NCBI GenBank assembly: GCA_041287865.1
Contig: JBGGMV010000087.1
Span: forward strand, 1 to 64,000
Source: JAPWJZ01 sp041287865
Lineage (GTDB): Bacteria > Pseudomonadota > Alphaproteobacteria > Micavibrionales > UBA2020
DNA: 64,000 nt
Direction of reading: 5' to 3'
Shown: positions 1-9,997 of the stretch, piece by piece
Position numbering within the stretch: the stretch's first letter is position 1
How the letters are laid out: each line of letters starts with the position of its first letter
Translations under genes and position numbers: made by a program
The notes under the pieces: generated by a model
Databases searched by the model: none
Told to the model about the DNA's origin: nothing
Seen by the model: only the letters and a program-made list of their open reading frames with translations

Positions 1-546
1 TCAACCTTAATTCATAAACGTAACGACCTTCTTGTCCATTTTTTGCGTCTATCCACTTATACCCAGTAACATTCCAAAAAACCCGATAATGAGAAGTAGA
101 GAAAAATATGTCTTTTTGATCTTTTAAAATATCTTCAACCGCATACTTTTTTAAAATTTTACCATCTAGATATAGCTCAAGTAACATGTCTGAAGCAGCG
201 AAGGGCTGTTTTTGCGCCCCTAACCGGACATAGGAGATGCCAGAAACGCTATCTGATAACTTTCCTCCCATCACATTTCCCGGTGCATCAAACCAATTAA
301 AAGTATAAAGAAGCTTATCTTGAGGTGTGTCTGTCTGGTAAATACACAGTCGCCCAGCCGACCCCTCGCCCAAATAAATTCCCGGAGTAGAAATCACGTA
401 GTATTTTGCACCCTCCTGTCCCGAAAAATCATCATGTGGGTTCACAACGGTTTTAAACCACAAGCCTCGTAGCTCCATAACCCTATCTGCAGCAGCTGGG
501 GCTGCAAGCAAGAATAGCATACAAAGAAATACTAGGCTTCTGAGAA

Positions 547-550
<4 letters not shown>
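1..550 (-). CDS. Secreted protein of unknown function, 3' end cut by window edge
   Basis: An open frame runs from a TTG codon at 550-548 to the window edge without a stop (about 183 codons). The TTG overlaps the stop of the upstream acetoacetyl-CoA synthetase gene as TTGA, suggesting translational coupling. From TTG the first residues form a good signal peptide: Arg at position 4, a hydrophobic core rich in Leu/Phe/Val, and an AAA-type cleavage site near residue 21. An internal ATG at residue 11 would cut the peptide, so TTG is preferred. The mature part is rich in Tyr, Asp and Lys. I recognise no family. Codons are much more AT-rich than those of the neighbour, which may indicate recent acquisition. 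Confidence 0.6.
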
Positions 551-2508
<1,958 letters not shown>

Positions 2509-2595
2509 GGGAAATTCCTTCGGGCTTTAAAATTACGGCTTTGAATCGCTAGTTTGTGATGGCAGTATGAATAGCCGATTAACCTTTGGTTTACA

Positions 2596-3174
2596 ATGGC
2601 ATCCAACACGACACCCGTCATCAACGACAACCACCCCGACCCGCTTGGCCTGCTGATGCAGAAGGCGCAGGGCGGCGATGCCGTGGCCTATAGAACCCTG
2701 CTGAACACCGTAACGCCGCTGATTAAAAGCTACCTGCGCACACGGCTGTTTTCGCGCGGCCATATCGATGATATTGCACAGGAAATCTTGCTGGCGATCC
2801 ATGCCGTGCGGCATACCTACAACCCCGAACAGCCCTTTAAAAACTGGATGTACGGCATCTCCCGCCACAAGGCGATCGACTATATGCGCAAGGCCACCCG
2901 CCAAAACGCCAATGAAACCAATGATGTGGAATTTGAAACTTTTATGGCCGACGGTGCGAATAACCCTGAAGAAGCACTGGAGACTAAGCAGCTGCGGGCC
3001 TGTCTTGAAAAGCTGCCCGACAAGCAGCGCAAGATTCTGCTGCTGACCAAGGTCGAGGGTTTTTCGATGGCCGAGGCCGGCAAGCAGCTGGGCATGACCG
3101 AAAGCGCCGCCAAGGTCGCCGCCCACCGCGCCTACAAGAAGCTGAAGGAGACGTTGATTGACGACGGATACTGA
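2596..3174 (+). CDS. ECF-family RNA polymerase sigma factor (SigF-like, NrsF-paired)
   Basis: 192-residue sigma-70 family protein of ECF size. Region 2 (about 25-95) carries the IDDIAQEILLAIH helix and the FKNWMYGISRHKAIDYMRK -10 recognition stretch. Region 4 (about 130-185) has LPDKQRKILLLTKVEGFSMAEAG and a TESAAKVAAHRAYKKL recognition helix. It directs RNA polymerase to a stress regulon and is held inactive by the membrane protein encoded next, which overlaps it by 17 bases. In Caulobacter the homologous SigF-NrsF pair controls a DUF2282/DUF692/DUF2063 operon, the same set that follows here. That this copy controls that operon is inference. Confidence 0.9.
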   Translation: MASNTTPVINDNHPDPLGLLMQKAQGGDAVAYRTLLNTVTPLIKSYLRTRLFSRGHIDDIAQEILLAIHAVRHTYNPEQPFKNWMYGISRHKAIDYMRKATRQNANETNDVEFETFMADGANNPEEALETKQLRACLEKLPDKQRKILLLTKVEGFSMAEAGKQLGMTESAAKVAAHRAYKKLKETLIDDGY

Positions 3175-3823
3175 TAAACTGATATCCGACCTGACGAAGG
3201 ACCTGAAGCCGGTGAAACGCCTGCCGCGCGTCGCGCTGCGCGCCGGCCTCTGGGCTGTCTTTACGCTGGGTGCGATCGCCGTCGCTATCTGCGCCTTTAC
3301 CAAGGGCCCGCGCGAAGACCTGCACACGGCCGCGCACAACCATGTTTTCTGCTGCGAAACGCTGGCCATATTGGTGGCGGGGGTGCTGGCCACTGTTGCC
3401 GCCTTCCGCCTCTGCGTACCCGACGTGAAGGTGCGCGGCGTTGTGCAGGCCATGACCGGGCTTGCGACTTTTATCTGGCTCACCCTGATCGGCGCGCAGG
3501 TGCACAGGGCCGGACTGGTACCGCCCGAGCCTGCGGGCGAACCCTGCCTGACCGACCTGTCATTGTTCATGGCCGTGCCGCTGCTGGGCGCAGTGTTTAT
3601 GGTTATGCGGGCGGCGTCGGTCTTTCCTGCCCTTGCGGGTTATTGCGCGGTGCTAGCCACAGGTTCCTTCGGCGCGCTGGGCATGCGGTTGTTGTGCGCG
3701 AACGACGAACCGGCGCATCTGCTGGTCTGGCACTTCCTGCCGGTGATGATCTTCGCCCTCTGCGGCCTGCCACTGGGCAAGATTCTGTTAAAGATGCAGC
3801 CCCCGAAAAAAATCGCGACCTGA
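3158..3823 (+). CDS. nrsF: NrsF/DUF1109-family membrane anti-sigma factor
   Basis: 221-residue integral membrane protein with about six hydrophobic segments and a short cytoplasmic N-terminus ending in DLKPVKRLPR, the hallmark of the DUF1109/NrsF family. It binds and sequesters the cognate ECF sigma factor at the inner membrane. The last segments contain the family pattern HLLVWHFLPVMI followed by a Gly/Leu-rich helix. Several cysteines (for example the FCCET, EPCLTD and LLCAND stretches) could serve metal or redox sensing, as described for Caulobacter NrsF. The start is TTG at 3158, placed by AAGGAG eight bases upstream inside the end of the sigma gene, so the two are translationally coupled. 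Confidence 0.85.
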   Translation: MTTDTDKLISDLTKDLKPVKRLPRVALRAGLWAVFTLGAIAVAICAFTKGPREDLHTAAHNHVFCCETLAILVAGVLATVAAFRLCVPDVKVRGVVQAMTGLATFIWLTLIGAQVHRAGLVPPEPAGEPCLTDLSLFMAVPLLGAVFMVMRAASVFPALAGYCAVLATGSFGALGMRLLCANDEPAHLLVWHFLPVMIFALCGLPLGKILLKMQPPKKIAT

Positions 3824-3908
3824 TGCAACAATTTTTAACCTGCATCGAATATCATGCCGAGCGGGCAGACCCCGAATCTTCAACAAACCAACACGAAGGA
3901 ATTTTCCC

Positions 3909-4175
3909 ATGAAACATGTCATCTCCGCAGCCGCGCTGGCCGCTGTCATCATGAGCGCCGCAAGCGTCGCATCGGCCGAGGAAGCGAAAACCGAAAAATG
4001 CTACGGCGTGGTGAAAACCGGCAAGAACGATTGCGGCACGTCGAAGCACGGCTGCGCCGGTGCCGCCACCGTTGACGGTGATGCCGAAGAATGGATCAAC
4101 GTTCCCGCAGGCCTCTGCGCGAAACTGGTGAAGGGCTCGACCGAAGCGCCCAAGGTTGAAGAGAAAAAAGAGTAA
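3909..4175 (+). CDS. bufA1: DUF2282 bufferin precursor peptide (BufA1-like)
   Basis: 88-residue secreted peptide. Residues 1-23 form a signal peptide ending ASVASA, followed by a small core with four cysteines in the DUF2282 arrangement: EKCYG, NDCGT, HGCAG and AGLCAK. Family knowledge: these periplasmic peptides are ribosomally made and post-translationally modified on cysteines by a DUF692/MNIO enzyme, and sequester copper. The modifying enzyme and its partner are the next two genes. GAAGGAATTTTCCC precedes the ATG. A charged Glu/Lys tail follows the last cysteine. The gene begins 85 bases after nrsF in the same orientation, so the locus reads sigma, anti-sigma, bufferin cassette. Confidence 0.85.
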   Translation: MKHVISAAALAAVIMSAASVASAEEAKTEKCYGVVKTGKNDCGTSKHGCAGAATVDGDAEEWINVPAGLCAKLVKGSTEAPKVEEKKE

Positions 4176-4190
4176 GCTACTTCAATAAAC

Positions 4191-5045
4191 ATGACCGAAC
4201 TCTTGAAAACCGGCATAGGGCTTCGCGCGGCGCACACACCTGATGTGATCGCCGGCAAGCCCTCTGTCGGCTTTCTCGAAGGCCATTCCGAAAATTATTT
4301 CCGCATCGGCGGCATTCCTTTCGAGCAATTGATGAAATGCCGCGCCGATTACGCGGTCAGCCTGCACGGCGTCGGCCTGTCGCTGGGATCGGCGGGCGGC
4401 GTGTCATCAGAACATTTATCCAAGCTTGCCGCGCTGGTTGCCGCGGTTGACCCGATACTGGTATCCGAACACGTATCATGGAGCAGTGCCGACGGAAAAT
4501 CCGTGCCCGACCTGCTGCCCCTGCCGATGACCAATGAGGCACTGGATACCATCTGCGCCAACGTCAGCCATGTGCAGGACGTATTGAAGCGCACGATACT
4601 GGTCGAAAACCCGTCATCCTACCTCGCCTTTACGCAACCCGAACTGGAAGAACCCGCGTTTCTGGCGGAAATTGCAAAACGCACCGGCTGCGGCCTGTTG
4701 CTCGATGTGAACAATATCCATGTCAGCGCGCATAACCTCGGCTTTGATGCGCGCGCCTATATCGCGGCTATCCCGCAAGGCATCGTAAAGGAAATCCACC
4801 TTGCCGGTTATCAGGTAAACGAGGTCGAGGGCGCAGAGATTTTCATCGACGCCCACAATCAGGCCGTGCATGAACCCGTCTGGTCGCTCTACCGCGACGC
4901 GCTGGCGCGGTTCGGCGATACGCCGACCGTGATCGAATGGGACAGCGACCTGCCCGCGCTGACAAGGCTGGTGGCCGAAGCGCATAAGGCCGACGTGATG
5001 CGCGACGCCGCAAGAAAGGGACGCCTCCATGCCCGCGTTGCCTGA
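4191..5045 (+). CDS. bufB: DUF692/MNIO multinuclear iron oxidase (BufB-like)
   Basis: 284-residue TIM-barrel enzyme of the DUF692 family, now called MNIO. Conserved segments with probable iron ligands are visible: GHSENYF near the N-terminus, LVSEHVSW, the ENPSSYL stretch, LLLDVNNIHVSAHN, EIHLAGY, IDAHN and VIEWDSD. The family uses a multinuclear non-haem iron centre to rewrite cysteines of a precursor peptide, here expected to be the product of the gene 15 bases upstream. Length is normal for the family. Its 3' end overlaps the next gene by 17 bases, implying coupled translation of enzyme and partner. Confidence 0.88.
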   Translation: MTELLKTGIGLRAAHTPDVIAGKPSVGFLEGHSENYFRIGGIPFEQLMKCRADYAVSLHGVGLSLGSAGGVSSEHLSKLAALVAAVDPILVSEHVSWSSADGKSVPDLLPLPMTNEALDTICANVSHVQDVLKRTILVENPSSYLAFTQPELEEPAFLAEIAKRTGCGLLLDVNNIHVSAHNLGFDARAYIAAIPQGIVKEIHLAGYQVNEVEGAEIFIDAHNQAVHEPVWSLYRDALARFGDTPTVIEWDSDLPALTRLVAEAHKADVMRDAARKGRLHARVA

Positions 5046-5766
5046 GCTGCAGCAGAGCATGATCGCCCGCATCATCAATCACGGCGACGCCGCGGACCTG
5101 CCCGTCACTCCCGCAGCGCGTTTCAGCGTTTACAACAACAATACCCGCATTATCCTGCGCGATTTGCTGAAGGATACCTTCCCCGTCACCGCATTGCTGC
5201 TGGGCGAAAAATTCATGTCCTTCGCGTCGCAGGAATTCGCCACCGCATTCCCGCCGGAAAGCGGTGACATGAACGGCTATGGCGCGGATTTTCCCGACTA
5301 TCTCGCGCGGCTGCCGAACCTGAACCAGTTCGCCTATGTGCCCGATATCGCACGTCTCGAATGGCTGGCACATGAAGCTTACCTTTCGCCCCGCCTGCCG
5401 CCGCTGACGGCGGAACGGCTGGCCGCTGCGCCCGACCCGATGGAATTGCAGTTAAAACTGCAGCCGCATGTGCATATCCTGCGCTCCGCCTGGCCGGTCG
5501 ACAAATTGTGGGAAGAGGTGAACGCACAAGGGGCGGAGCTGCACGGATTTAAAATGCAGGCCGTCGAAACCTTCGTCGCCATCTACCGCGAGGAAAACCG
5601 CATCGCGCTCTGGAGCATTAGCGAGGGCGGCTACCGCTTCCTCGAACACCTGCAAGCCTCGCCCAACCTGCCGCTGGCCGCCGAAGCCGCGCTCCGCGCC
5701 GAAGGCGGATTGCAGCTCGACCTGCTGCTGGCGACGCTGTTGCAGCAAAAATTGCTGGCGGCCTAA
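5029..5766 (+). CDS. bufC: DUF2063 recognition-partner protein (BufC-like)
   Basis: 245-residue protein of the DUF2063 family that accompanies DUF692 enzymes. The N-terminal half has the typical pattern around RFSVYNNNTRIILRDLLKDTFP (split between helices), followed by YGADFPDYLARLP and a DIARLEW motif with the neighbouring HEAY. The family was labelled putative DNA-binding, but in bufferin clusters it acts as the precursor recognition and binding partner of the MNIO enzyme. It overlaps bufB by 17 bases and ends convergently with the response regulator on the other strand, the stops overlapping by two bases. Family assignment is firm; the exact role is from family knowledge. Confidence 0.82.
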   Translation: MPALPELQQSMIARIINHGDAADLPVTPAARFSVYNNNTRIILRDLLKDTFPVTALLLGEKFMSFASQEFATAFPPESGDMNGYGADFPDYLARLPNLNQFAYVPDIARLEWLAHEAYLSPRLPPLTAERLAAAPDPMELQLKLQPHVHILRSAWPVDKLWEEVNAQGAELHGFKMQAVETFVAIYREENRIALWSISEGGYRFLEHLQASPNLPLAAEAALRAEGGLQLDLLLATLLQQKLLAA

Positions 5767-6611
5767 GCTTTCGTTTTAAAGGCGGATGAACGCCATATCG
5801 TCGGGCATTTGCGCAACTCTGCTTCCAGCCGTTCGGGATCGAAGGGCTTTGCAATGAATGATCTTGCACCCTTCGTGCGCGCGGCGACGGCGTTCGATGC
5901 CGTGCCCGCGCCCGTCACCATGATCACATAGGCGTCCTTGTCGTATTTTATCAGCTGCTCGATCACATCAAGGCCCGAGCCGCCTTGGAAGTTGATATCG
6001 AGAAACACAATATCCGGCACATGCTCGAGATAGGCCTCAAGCACCTTCGACACATCATGCACCATGTGGCAGACGCCGATGTGGGCCAGTTCCTCCTTCA
6101 GCAGCTCGCAGATATCCTTGTTATCGTCGGCCAGCAGGATCACTTTCTCGTCCCGCCCGGCGCGCAAGCTATAGAGCGTTGATTGCTGAGCCTTCTGGTT
6201 CTGCCCTTCCGCCGTGGTGGCGAGGCGTATTTCGACGCGCTGCAATTTATCGGCCGTCACGCTGTTCGAGGCCACTTCGCAGCTGCGCGGCGGCAGGTGC
6301 GCGAGCACTTGCTGCGTGAAGCTGTCGTTACACTCCTGCGCCGGCTGGTCGTGGCGCACGAAGCAGAGCATCCGTTCCTTGTCGTAAACGTAAATCGCGC
6401 CCTCGCGCTCGCGGATCATATCCTCCAGCCGGCGACCCAGCAGCAACACGTTGTGCGGCGTCTTGCCCGTCAGCACCACATCGACCATGGCCCAGTACTG
6501 GATATCGCTTTTGATGCCCGAGACAAAACGCAGCAGTTCTTTCACGTGGGAGCGGTCGAGCAGGATCATGACGGCACTCAGCTTTTGCGGGAGGAAAAAA
6601 TATTTAAACAA
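5763..6611 (-). CDS. Response regulator with C-terminal receiver and unrecognised N-terminal domain
   Basis: 282 residues. The C-terminal part (about 155-270) is a receiver domain: acidic pocket LLADDNKD, phospho-acceptor Asp in DIVFLDINF, the VMVTGAG switch threonine and FIAKPF with the conserved Lys. The first 150 residues match no domain I recognise; they contain a helix-rich stretch and a segment IYVYDKERMLCFV that looks like a beta-structured sensory or regulatory domain. There is no output DNA-binding domain, so it probably acts by protein contact. An alternative start is Met15. It is monocistronic and convergent with bufC. The tandem CGACTC elements lie about 210-260 bases upstream of its start. 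Confidence 0.8.
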   Translation of the reverse strand: MFKYFFLPQKLSAVMILLDRSHVKELLRFVSGIKSDIQYWAMVDVVLTGKTPHNVLLLGRRLEDMIREREGAIYVYDKERMLCFVRHDQPAQECNDSFTQQVLAHLPPRSCEVASNSVTADKLQRVEIRLATTAEGQNQKAQQSTLYSLRAGRDEKVILLADDNKDICELLKEELAHIGVCHMVHDVSKVLEAYLEHVPDIVFLDINFQGGSGLDVIEQLIKYDKDAYVIMVTGAGTASNAVAARTKGARSFIAKPFDPERLEAELRKCPTIWRSSAFKTKA

Positions 6612-7144
6612 TCCAGAGTTGTATTCTCTTTCCAGCCTAACAAAAAAACCTCACCGGCGCGTTAATTTTCAGGCTGCATACAGGCGTATGCAAAACCCGC
6701 GATTGGCCCTTCTGATGCGCTAAATCACGCTACAAAGCCCTTCTTTCGCGCCGCCTTTCCGCCTGCGCTGCGCCTTCACAGCCCGTCCCTTGCGCCGCCT
6801 CCGCTCGGCCTTTGCGCCGCGACTCGCCCCGACTCAGGATCGACTCAGGGCCGACTCAGCCCGATTCCGGCACAGGAGCCGATCCTGCCCCAAAAATTAT
6901 CAGTTATGGAAATTGACGCAAAAATGCCTTATTTTTGTGCACGGCAGCATATGCAAAAAGTGAGCATTTTATTGGGTTTTTTTGAACATATTACCGCAAA
7001 AAATCGCCCATTTTTTCATCACTTCCCCGGATAGGGCGTTTCTATTTCTATAATCGTTTTGGAATATTATTTCACTAAATAGGCCAGTATTGATAATTAG
7101 TTTCAAAAAGCCTCTCTTTTTTTGCGCTTTCGTGCATTTTCTTC
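6612..7144. other. Gene-poor intergenic region
   Basis: No convincing coding frame. The left half (about 6730-6880) is GC-rich and repetitive, containing GCGCCGC repeats and the phased CGACTC elements listed separately. The right half (about 6890-7140) is strongly AT-rich with runs of T and A and several TATAAT-like words. It probably holds the promoter region of the response regulator gene and upstream control sequences for the short transcription unit at 7145-7241. Confidence 0.5.
6820..6867. repeat. Five CGACTC/CGATTC elements at 10-11 bp period
   Basis: CGACTC begins at 6820, 6830, 6841 and 6852, with a CGATTC variant at 6862. On the minus strand the core copies read CTGAGTCG. The 10-11 base period equals one DNA turn, so a protein could bind successive copies on the same face. 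Function unknown. Confidence 0.6.
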
Positions 7145-7173
7145 TTGATTAAGGGGGCGGATTTTCTTATAAC
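7145..7173 (+). promoter_or_regulatory. Strong sigma-70-type promoter
   Basis: TTGATT at 7145-7150, a 17-base spacer, and TATAAC at 7168-7173. Predicted start near 7180. Only about 60 bases separate that start from the intrinsic terminator at 7204-7241. Confidence 0.6.
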
Positions 7174-7179
7174 AGAGCT

Positions 7180-7241
7180 ACACACCCTCTATTACCGCCG
7201 TTTGTCCGGAGGATCTTAACAGGTTCTCCGGACTTTTTTTT
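7180..7241 (+). ncRNA. Possible short RNA or attenuator leader ahead of the TauE/SafE gene
   Basis: The predicted transcript starts near 7180 and ends at a perfect 8-bp hairpin followed by eight T residues. This is either an independent RNA of about 60 nt or a leader whose terminator controls read-through into the exporter gene at 7264. No known RNA family recognised. Confidence 0.35.
7204..7241 (+). terminator. Intrinsic terminator
   Basis: GTCCGGAG at 7204-7211 and CTCCGGAC at 7226-7233 form a perfect 8-bp stem with a 14-base loop, followed directly by eight T residues. It lies 22 bases upstream of the next ATG. Confidence 0.8.
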
Positions 7242-7263
7242 CCCCAAAAGCTAAACTGCCAGC

Positions 7264-8031
7264 ATGACAATCACCCTTCCCGTGGCATTGCTGATTATTG
7301 TCGGCGTTTTCGGCACCTCCGTCCTCTCCGGCATTCTGGGCATGGCGGGCGGCATGGTGCTGATGGGCCTGCTGGCCTGGGTGCTGCCGGTGCAGCAGGC
7401 GATGATCCTGCACGCGGTGTCGCAATTCACCGCCAACGGCAGCCGCGCATTTATTCACCGTAAACATATTTACCGCAAAACCTTGCCGCATTATTTTTTC
7501 GGCCTTGCGATCACTTTCGCATTGTTCGCGCTGCTGCGTTTCGTGCCGGATAAAATCGTCGTCTTCGCGCTGCTGGGCGCGGGGCCCTTCCTGTCGTTCC
7601 TGCTGCCGAAAAACATGAAGCTGGATTTCACGCAGAAAAAACAGGCGCTGCTCTGCGGCATGATCGTGACGGGATTCCAGCTGACCGGCGGCGTGTCAGG
7701 CCCGCTGCTCGACATGTTCTTCCAGAACCGCGACATGCCGCGCCACACGACGGTGGCGACAAAGGCCTTTACGCAGGCCGTATCTCACATCACGAAATTC
7801 GTCTATTTCGGTTTTGTCGCGTCAAGCTTCGATGCCGCTTCCGAAGGCCTGCCGCTCTGGCTCTGCCTTGCCGTCATCCCCGCCGCCGTGACGGGCACCA
7901 GCCTGTCGAAATTCATTCTTGATCGCCTCAGTGACAAGCATTTCTACGCCGCGACGCAGACCGCGCTGTTCACCATAGGCACGGTTTATCTCTACAAGGC
8001 CGTGGCCCTGTGGGTGCAGGCGCAGCCGTAA
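7264..8031 (+). CDS. TauE/SafE (TSUP) family membrane exporter
   Basis: 255-residue polytopic membrane protein with seven to eight hydrophobic helices. The first helix contains the family signature pattern GTSVLSGILGMAGG, the repeated Gly-rich motif of sulfite/organosulfonate or other organic anion exporters of the TSUP family. A second related motif, FQLTGGVSGPLLDMFF, marks the second half of the internal duplication. The substrate cannot be told from sequence. It is preceded by a terminator, so expression may need read-through, and it converges with the DUF3307 gene six bases downstream. Confidence 0.85.
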   Translation: MTITLPVALLIIVGVFGTSVLSGILGMAGGMVLMGLLAWVLPVQQAMILHAVSQFTANGSRAFIHRKHIYRKTLPHYFFGLAITFALFALLRFVPDKIVVFALLGAGPFLSFLLPKNMKLDFTQKKQALLCGMIVTGFQLTGGVSGPLLDMFFQNRDMPRHTTVATKAFTQAVSHITKFVYFGFVASSFDAASEGLPLWLCLAVIPAAVTGTSLSKFILDRLSDKHFYAATQTALFTIGTVYLYKAVALWVQAQP

Positions 8032-8037
8032 GCGTTA

Positions 8038-8457
8038 TTATTTTACGAGAGCAAGCGTGGCGTGGAAATCGACGCCTTTGTGGCAGACCAGCGCGATCAC
8101 GTAGCAGAGATGCGTGAGGTTGTGCATTTCCTGGTCGATGCCGAAGGCCCACCAGTAGAAATTGTCCTTGTACGTCCAGCCGTTTTTGGTGGTGATCCAG
8201 CCCTTGGCCTTGTCGATGCATCCATGCAGGACAAGGTCTACGAAGCCCAGCCACCAGAGCGACGGATCAAACCAGAACACCAGCGCAAAGGTGAAAAGCG
8301 AATGGATGCCCGCATGCGCGCCCAGAGCCTTGGCGCCGCCCATGTTGAAGGGCCCGCCCTTGACCTTCGCCATCCATGATGTCTGCAGGAAAAAGTCGCA
8401 AACGACCTGCTTGACCCTGAAGGCGAGGTAGATGATGAGGATGTCGATGAGAGTCAT
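8038..8457 (-). CDS. DUF3307 family membrane protein
   Basis: About 139 residues from the ATG at 8457 (the frame stays open to a TTG at 8505). Three or four hydrophobic segments are seen. Family motifs are VCDFFLQTSWMAKVKG, a GAHAGIHSLF stretch, a VLHGCIDKAKGW helix and a final FGIDQEMHNLTHL with conserved His and Asp residues. DUF3307 proteins are inner-membrane proteins of unknown function, often near signalling genes. The ATG at 8457 is chosen because the first transmembrane helix begins just after it. It is divergent from the cNMP-EAL gene. Confidence 0.75.
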   Translation of the reverse strand: MTLIDILIIYLAFRVKQVVCDFFLQTSWMAKVKGGPFNMGGAKALGAHAGIHSLFTFALVFWFDPSLWWLGFVDLVLHGCIDKAKGWITTKNGWTYKDNFYWWAFGIDQEMHNLTHLCYVIALVCHKGVDFHATLALVK

Positions 8458-8623
8458 TTGCCCGCGCGCCCCGTGATGCAGCGTCATTATTGTAGGAAAA
8501 TTCAAAGCACCAATGCTAGGTGAAAATTGTTCCCGTAATGCTGTCGACAGGCGCGGCTGCGCAAATTATCCCTTTCTTAACCATCACCGCCTTAAATATA
8601 ATGTGGGCAGAAGGTGGAAAACC

Positions 8624-9889
8624 ATGCAGAGCACGAACAAAAAACAGTTCAAGAAGGGCGAAGTCCTGATCCGCGAAGGCGAAGCCGGCAACTACGCCTA
8701 TGTGATCGAGAACGGCAACGTCGAGATCCTCGTGCAGCGCGAAGGCCGGCAAATACAGATAGGCACGCGCGGCCCCGGATCGCTGATCGGCGAGATGGCG
8801 ATGATCGACGACAAGCCGCGCACCGCAACCGTGCGCGCGGTCGAGGACTGCGATGTATTGGAGATTAGCCGCGAGGATTTCGCGCACCGCGTGGAAAGCG
8901 CCGACCCTGTTTTGAAAATGGTGATGCGCGTTATCACGACACGTTACCGCGACATGATCGGCCGCACCGAAACGATCAAGTTCGTGCCCGCAGAAGCCAC
9001 AGGCCAGACCGCAGAGTCCGCAGAAAATGCCGACGAATTTCACGATATCGCGCTTTCCGCCATCAAGATCCACAACGAGCTGAAACTGGCGCTGCAGCGC
9101 AACGAACTGACGCTGTTCTACCAGCCGATCATCGACCTGCAGAACATGAAGATCGCGGGCTTCGAGGCGCTGATGCGCTGGAAACACCCGACCAAGGGCA
9201 TGATCTCGCCCGGCATCTTCATTCCCGTCGCGGAAGAAAGCGGCCTGATCCTTGAGCTGTCACATTTCGCGCTCGAGGTTGCCTGCGACACAGTGAAGAA
9301 ACTGGACAAGGCCGCGAATGCCTCTATCACCTGCCCCGAGCCTATTTTTGTAGGCGTCAACTTCTCGGTCAAGGATTTCGCCGACGGCGACCTTTCCACT
9401 CAGGTGCAGGAAATGCTGACCGCCAAGGGCACGCGGCCCGAGCAGATCCACCTTGAAATCACCGAAAGTCTGCTGATGGAGGCGCCCGAAGCCGCCAAGG
9501 CGCAGCTGGAAAAATGTCGCGCGATGGGCCTGAACGTTTCCATCGACGATTTCGGTTCGGGCTATTCCTCGCTCAGCTACCTGCATTACTTCCCGATCGA
9601 CACGCTGAAAATCGACCAGAGCTTCATCCGCGCCATGACGACGCATCCGCAGAGTTTGGTTCTAGTCCGCTCCATCATCGCGCTGGCCCGCAACCTCGGC
9701 ATGAAGGTGATCGCCGAGGGCATCGAGAACATGCAGGAGGCCGCAATCCTGAAAGGTCTGGGCTGTGAATTCGTGCAGGGCTACTGGTTCGCCAAACCCA
9801 TGCCTTTCGACGATGCGCTGAAGTTCGTCCAAAACTGGCAGCCGCCCGTCCTGGACGAGGTAAATTCGTCAATTAATTCAAATACTTAA
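8624..9889 (+). CDS. cNMP-binding domain / EAL domain protein (probable c-di-GMP phosphodiesterase)
   Basis: 421 residues from ATG 8624, which has AAGGTGG seven bases upstream; an in-frame extension to 8513 lacks conserved sequence. Residues 1-120 are a cyclic-nucleotide-binding domain with the phosphate-cassette pattern GSLIGEMAMIDDKPRTATV. Residues about 165-410 are an EAL domain with FEALMRW, ITESLLME, the DDFGSGYSSL loop, LKIDQSFI, VIAEGIE and a QGYWFAKPM end, so it looks catalytically competent. It is likely to hydrolyse c-di-GMP in response to cAMP or cGMP. A CHASE2 adenylate cyclase lies nearby in the secretion island, a plausible signal source. Confidence 0.88.
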   Translation: MQSTNKKQFKKGEVLIREGEAGNYAYVIENGNVEILVQREGRQIQIGTRGPGSLIGEMAMIDDKPRTATVRAVEDCDVLEISREDFAHRVESADPVLKMVMRVITTRYRDMIGRTETIKFVPAEATGQTAESAENADEFHDIALSAIKIHNELKLALQRNELTLFYQPIIDLQNMKIAGFEALMRWKHPTKGMISPGIFIPVAEESGLILELSHFALEVACDTVKKLDKAANASITCPEPIFVGVNFSVKDFADGDLSTQVQEMLTAKGTRPEQIHLEITESLLMEAPEAAKAQLEKCRAMGLNVSIDDFGSGYSSLSYLHYFPIDTLKIDQSFIRAMTTHPQSLVLVRSIIALARNLGMKVIAEGIENMQEAAILKGLGCEFVQGYWFAKPMPFDDALKFVQNWQPPVLDEVNSSINSNT

Positions 9890-9938
9890 GATAGATACCA
9901 TTTTATCTTTTCTTCATAATGGCTTAAACGATTGCCGC

Positions 9939-9944
9939 TATAAT
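9939..9944 (+). promoter_or_regulatory. Candidate -10 element of the FecR-domain gene
   Basis: A perfect TATAAT at 9939-9944 lies 54 bases before the ATG at 9998; the matching -35 is poor (ATAATG at 17 bases). GGGGG precedes the start codon as ribosome binding site. Confidence 0.35.
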
Positions 9945-9997
9945 TAAAGGATGGCCGTCTTTGCGTCTTCCATGGCCGAACTTCAGGGGGTTTTGCA

